64,000 nucleotides of DNA from positions 248,001-312,000 of the forward strand of contig NZ_CP045121.1 in assembly GCF_011492965.1 (NCBI RefSeq), written 5' to 3'. Positions 61,213 to 64,000 of this stretch are shown here, piece by piece. Numbering within the stretch: position 1 is the stretch's first letter; each line of letters begins with the position of its first letter. The stretch comes from Rubrobacter marinus (GTDB lineage: Bacteria > Actinomycetota > Rubrobacteria > Rubrobacterales > Rubrobacteraceae). The translations under genes and the position numbers were made by a program. The notes beneath the pieces are model-generated. The model did not search any database. It worked only from the letters and a program-made list of their open reading frames with translations, and was not told the DNA's origin.

Positions 61213-62784
61213 ATGGCTGAAGGACCGTATCTTTTGGGGATCGACTTCGGGACCGGCGGGGCGAGGGTCGGCATCTTCGACCGCGAGGGGACGCCGGTGG
61301 CGTTCCACGCCGGCGAGTGGGAGACGCGGTACCCGCGGAGCGGCTGGGCCGAGCAGGACCCCGCCGAGTGGTGGTCGTGCCTCGTGGAGGCCTCGCGCGG
61401 GGCGATGCAGAAGAGCGGGCTCTCGCCCGAGGAGATCGCGGGTATCTCCGTGGACGCCACGGCCAGCACCGTCCTCGCGGTCGACGAGAACGACCGGCAC
61501 CTCAGGCCGGCCATCATGTGGATGGACGTGCGCGCCTCCGACCAGGCCGACAGGATCGCCGGTACCAGCGACGAGGCCCTGAAGTACAACGGCTACGGGC
61601 CTGTCTCCGCCGAGTGGGGCCTCCCGAAGGCGATGTGGATAAAGGAAGAAGAGCCGGAGACCTATGCGAAGGCCAGGCACATCTGCGACTGCGGCGACTG
61701 GCTCATCAACCGCCTGACCGGCGAGTGGGCCGGCTCCGTCAACATGGCGAGCTCGAAGTACTACTACGACCGCGACGAGGGCGGCTGGCCGGAGAGCCTC
61801 TACGAGGCGGTGGGCGCCTCGGACCTGATCGAGAAGTACCCCGGCAACATAATGGACCTCGGCGTCGTGGTCGGGGAGCTTCGCAGAGAGGTCGCCGAGG
61901 AGCTGGGGCTCAGGGCCGGCACGCCCGTGGCGCAGGGGGCGATCGACGCCTACGCCGGGGCCTTGGGGCTCGGGGTGGTGGAGCCCGGCAAGATGGCCCT
62001 CATCACCGGCTCCTCGCACGTCATGATCGGGCAGTCCGCCAGGCCCGTCCACAACCAGGGCTTCTGGGGCGCCTACACGGACGCCATGATCCCGGGCCAG
62101 TACACGGTGGAGGCGGGGCAGGCCTCGACCGGGTCCGTCGTGGCATGGTTCAAGAATCAGTTCGCCGCCGACGCCGTGGCCGAGGGCAGGAAGCGCGGGG
62201 TAGACCCCTACGACGTCCTGACCGAGATGGCGGAGAGGGTGCCGATAGGCTCCGAAGGGCTCATCGCGCTCGACTACTTCCAGGGGAACCGCTCGCCCCA
62301 CACGGACCCCCTGGTGCGCGGCGCGATCTGGGGCCTCTCGCTCGGGCACACGCCGGGCCACATCTTCCGCGCGATCCTCGAGGGCATCTGCTTCGGCACC
62401 GAGAACATCTTCCGCACCATGCGGGCCCAGAACTTCGAGCCCAGGGTCAACGTCGTCTCCGGGGGACCTGCGAAGAGCCGGCTTTGGATGCAGATGCACG
62501 CCGACGTCTCCAACGTGCCGATAGCGTTCACGAAGGTGAGCGAGGGCCCCGTGCTCGGGGCGGCGATGCTGGCCGCGGTCGGGGCCGGGATCTACCCGAG
62601 CATCCAGGAGGCCGCCGAGAACATGGTGCACACCGAGAGCACCATCGAGCCGGACGCGGCGCGCCACGAGGAGTACATGTTCTACATGGACCGCTACACC
62701 GAGACGTACGAGAAGATGCGCGAGTCGATGCACAAGATGTCGCGCCACGAGGCGAACGTGGGCAAGGCCACTGCGGAGGCCTAG
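61213..62784 (+). CDS. FGGY-family carbohydrate kinase (twin 2)
   Basis: 523 residues, ATG 61213. YLLGIDFGTGGARVGIFDRE, GWAEQDPAEWWSCLVEASRG, PAIMWMDVRASDQAD, GAIDAYAGALGLGVVEPGKM and NVVSGGPAKSRLWMQMHADV parallel twin 1. Differences occur near the active site (G-I-D-F versus G-I-D-G; G-A-I-D-A versus G-G-G-D-A), so the two may use different substrates. 143 bases separate it from the G1P dehydrogenase, leaving room for its own promoter. Confidence 0.93.
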   Translation: MAEGPYLLGIDFGTGGARVGIFDREGTPVAFHAGEWETRYPRSGWAEQDPAEWWSCLVEASRGAMQKSGLSPEEIAGISVDATASTVLAVDENDRHLRPAIMWMDVRASDQADRIAGTSDEALKYNGYGPVSAEWGLPKAMWIKEEEPETYAKARHICDCGDWLINRLTGEWAGSVNMASSKYYYDRDEGGWPESLYEAVGASDLIEKYPGNIMDLGVVVGELRREVAEELGLRAGTPVAQGAIDAYAGALGLGVVEPGKMALITGSSHVMIGQSARPVHNQGFWGAYTDAMIPGQYTVEAGQASTGSVVAWFKNQFAADAVAEGRKRGVDPYDVLTEMAERVPIGSEGLIALDYFQGNRSPHTDPLVRGAIWGLSLGHTPGHIFRAILEGICFGTENIFRTMRAQNFEPRVNVVSGGPAKSRLWMQMHADVSNVPIAFTKVSEGPVLGAAMLAAVGAGIYPSIQEAAENMVHTESTIEPDAARHEEYMFYMDRYTETYEKMRESMHKMSRHEANVGKATAEA

Positions 62785-62923
62785 CGCGAGCGGTAGAACA
62801 TGGTCGGGGCCGCGAACCTCGCCGCCCCGGCCGATCCCGAAGAGGACGCGCCGATGATGACGGGGCCGTGAATCGGGGTAGAAGGGACTCTCGACCGGTG
62901 GCAGTGCTCGAGGAGAGGAGACG

Positions 62924-64000
62924 ATGGCGACGGTAAGCGTTTTGGGGTCGGGGATCATGGCGACGGCGCTTGCCTTCCCGCTGACGGACAACGGCCACGA
63001 GGTGCGCCTGGTCGGCACCCATCTGGACCGCGAGATCATCGACGGCATCAAGGAGACCGGCGTGCATCCCGGCCTGGACCTCGAGCTGCCCGAGGGCGTG
63101 CGCGCCTATCAGTTGGAGGAGGCCGAGGAGGCGTTCGACGGGGCGGAGATCGCCATGAGCGGGGTCAACTCCTTCGGGGTGCACTGGGCGGGCGAGAGGC
63201 TCGCGTCGCTGTTGAAGCCGGGGATGATGGTGATCGCCGTGACCAAGGGGATGGAGGCCGACGAGAACGGCGACCTCAAGATCCTGCCGGACGTGCTGGC
63301 CGAGGGGTGCCCCAGGAGCTACGGGAGAGCGTCTCCTGGTCGGCCATAGTCGGCCCCGCCATCGCCGGCGAGGTTGCGGTGCGCCACGAGACCTGCGTCG
63401 TCTTCACGGGTCGGGACGGGGAGGTCCTGGAGAAGCTCGCCGCGACCTTCCGCCCCCCTACTACCACGTGTGGACCAGCACCGACCTCGTAGGGTGCGAG
63501 GTGTGCGCGGCGGTCAAGAACTGCTACGCCTTCGGCGGGGGGTTCATGGATGGCCTGCTGGACAAGGAGGGCAAGTCCGACGGCAGGTACCGCCGCTACA
63601 ACTACGGGGCGGCGCTCTTCGGGCAGGCGACGCTCGAGCTCGGGCAGTGGGTCGAGCTTCTGGGCGGGGAGCCCGAGACGCCGCGTGGCCTGCCTGGCGT
63701 CGGGGACATGTTCGTCACCACCATGGGGGGACGTAACGTCAAGGCCGGGCGCCTCGTCGCGTCGGGAATCCCTTCTCCGAGGTGCAGAACGAGAAGATGA
63801 AGGGCGTGACGCTGGAGGGGTGGCGGCGATCCGGGTGATCGGCGGCGCGCTGCCGAAGCTGACCGAGCGCGGGATCGTCGGGCCGGAGGACTTCCCGCTC
63901 ATGCGCCACCTCCACGCCGTCGTCGCGGAGGACGAGCCCCTGAACATGCCCTGGGAGAAGTTCTTCGGGGGCGAACCGACACAGAAAGCAGGGAAGGTAC
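62924..64000 (+). CDS. GpsA-like dehydrogenase, four frameshifts, cut by window edge
   Basis: MATVSVLGSGIMATALAFPL begins the Rossmann domain (ATG 62924, AGGAGA upstream). The frame breaks at GGGG 63304-63307, CCCCCC 63453-63458, CCC 63770-63772 and GGGG 63817-63820; a single base restored in each joins SWSAIVGPAIAGEVAV, CEVCAAVKNCYAFGGGFMDG (catalytic Lys), GVGDMFVTTMGGRNVKAGRL and GVTLEGVAAIRVIGGALPKL. The protein has not ended at 64000. It is a close relative of the gene at 50603. Function as there: oxidoreduction of a polyol phosphate. Confidence 0.82.

Noticed and set aside
1..64000. Insertion sequences, prophage, CRISPR arrays
   Set aside because: No transposase or integrase motif, no long terminal repeats and no regularly spaced direct repeats were seen.

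Overview
The window is 64 kb of very G+C-rich, gene-dense bacterial chromosome. GTG and TTG starts are common, G/C fills third codon positions, many genes overlap by 4 bases (ATGA/GTGA), and there is no CRISPR array and no recognisable rRNA, tRNA or insertion sequence. The protein families (LexA with a DnaE2-type polymerase, an actinobacterial eRF1-like protein, DUF305/DUF4396 copper proteins, a LURP-one-like protein, FGGY kinases with a glycerol-1-phosphate dehydrogenase) fit a deep-branching actinomycete. My best guess is Rubrobacter or a close relative. That is an inference from family resemblance, not a search result.

Layout. 1-3.7 kb: an eRF1-like protein, an epimerase, a small unknown and a GNAT acetyltransferase. 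3.7-10.7 kb: a copper-homeostasis operon (CopA ATPase, CsoR repressor, a cytochrome P450, a CopZ-like chaperone, DUF4396, a His-rich membrane protein, a DUF305 lipoprotein, then a YqaA-like protein) behind a promoter that overlaps a CsoR-like operator. 11-19.5 kb: small membrane proteins, a drug-efflux type ABC pair, an MDR oxidoreductase, a TspO-like protein, a small unknown, an alpha/beta hydrolase and a TetR regulator with two matching operators, then a cupin. 19.5-25 kb: an SOS module, with DnaE2-type polymerase and a DUF6504 protein divergent from lexA across a candidate SOS box, followed by a VapBC-type toxin-antitoxin pair. 25-36.6 kb: an ACT-domain protein with a possible leader peptide, a MetE-like enzyme, TypA/BipA, a Vps62-like/LURP-one-like membrane cluster, a sulfotransferase, a MOSC protein and a flavin-dependent oxidoreductase. 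37-49 kb: a NarL-type two-component system, an SDR, a divergent QueA-family protein, an AlkZ-like protein, a universal stress protein, a diadenylate-cyclase-like (DACNV-type) protein, SRPBCC and MarR proteins. 49.7-64 kb: a polyol/ketose-phosphate locus with three FGGY kinases, RpiB, two GpsA-like dehydrogenases, a Zn-alcohol dehydrogenase, a fused DhaK-DhaL kinase, two HAD-IIA phosphatases and a glycerol-1-phosphate dehydrogenase.

Reading problem that affects the whole window. At least eleven genes are broken by small frameshifts. Nearly all are explained by one base missing from a run of three or more G or C; one is explained by a missing GC unit. Adding the missing bases makes each complete gene a whole number of codons and restores recognisable family sequence. 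The simplest reading is systematic undercalling in the assembly, so these genes are annotated as real with the break noted. Only the class II aldolase at 53.8 kb and the TetR fragment at 45.4 kb look truly degraded.

The polyol locus is the most coherent candidate for an uncharacterised pathway. It combines polyol and ketose kinases, sugar-phosphate dehydrogenases of both glycerol-phosphate stereochemical families, an isomerase and two phosphatases, arranged on two divergent arms.
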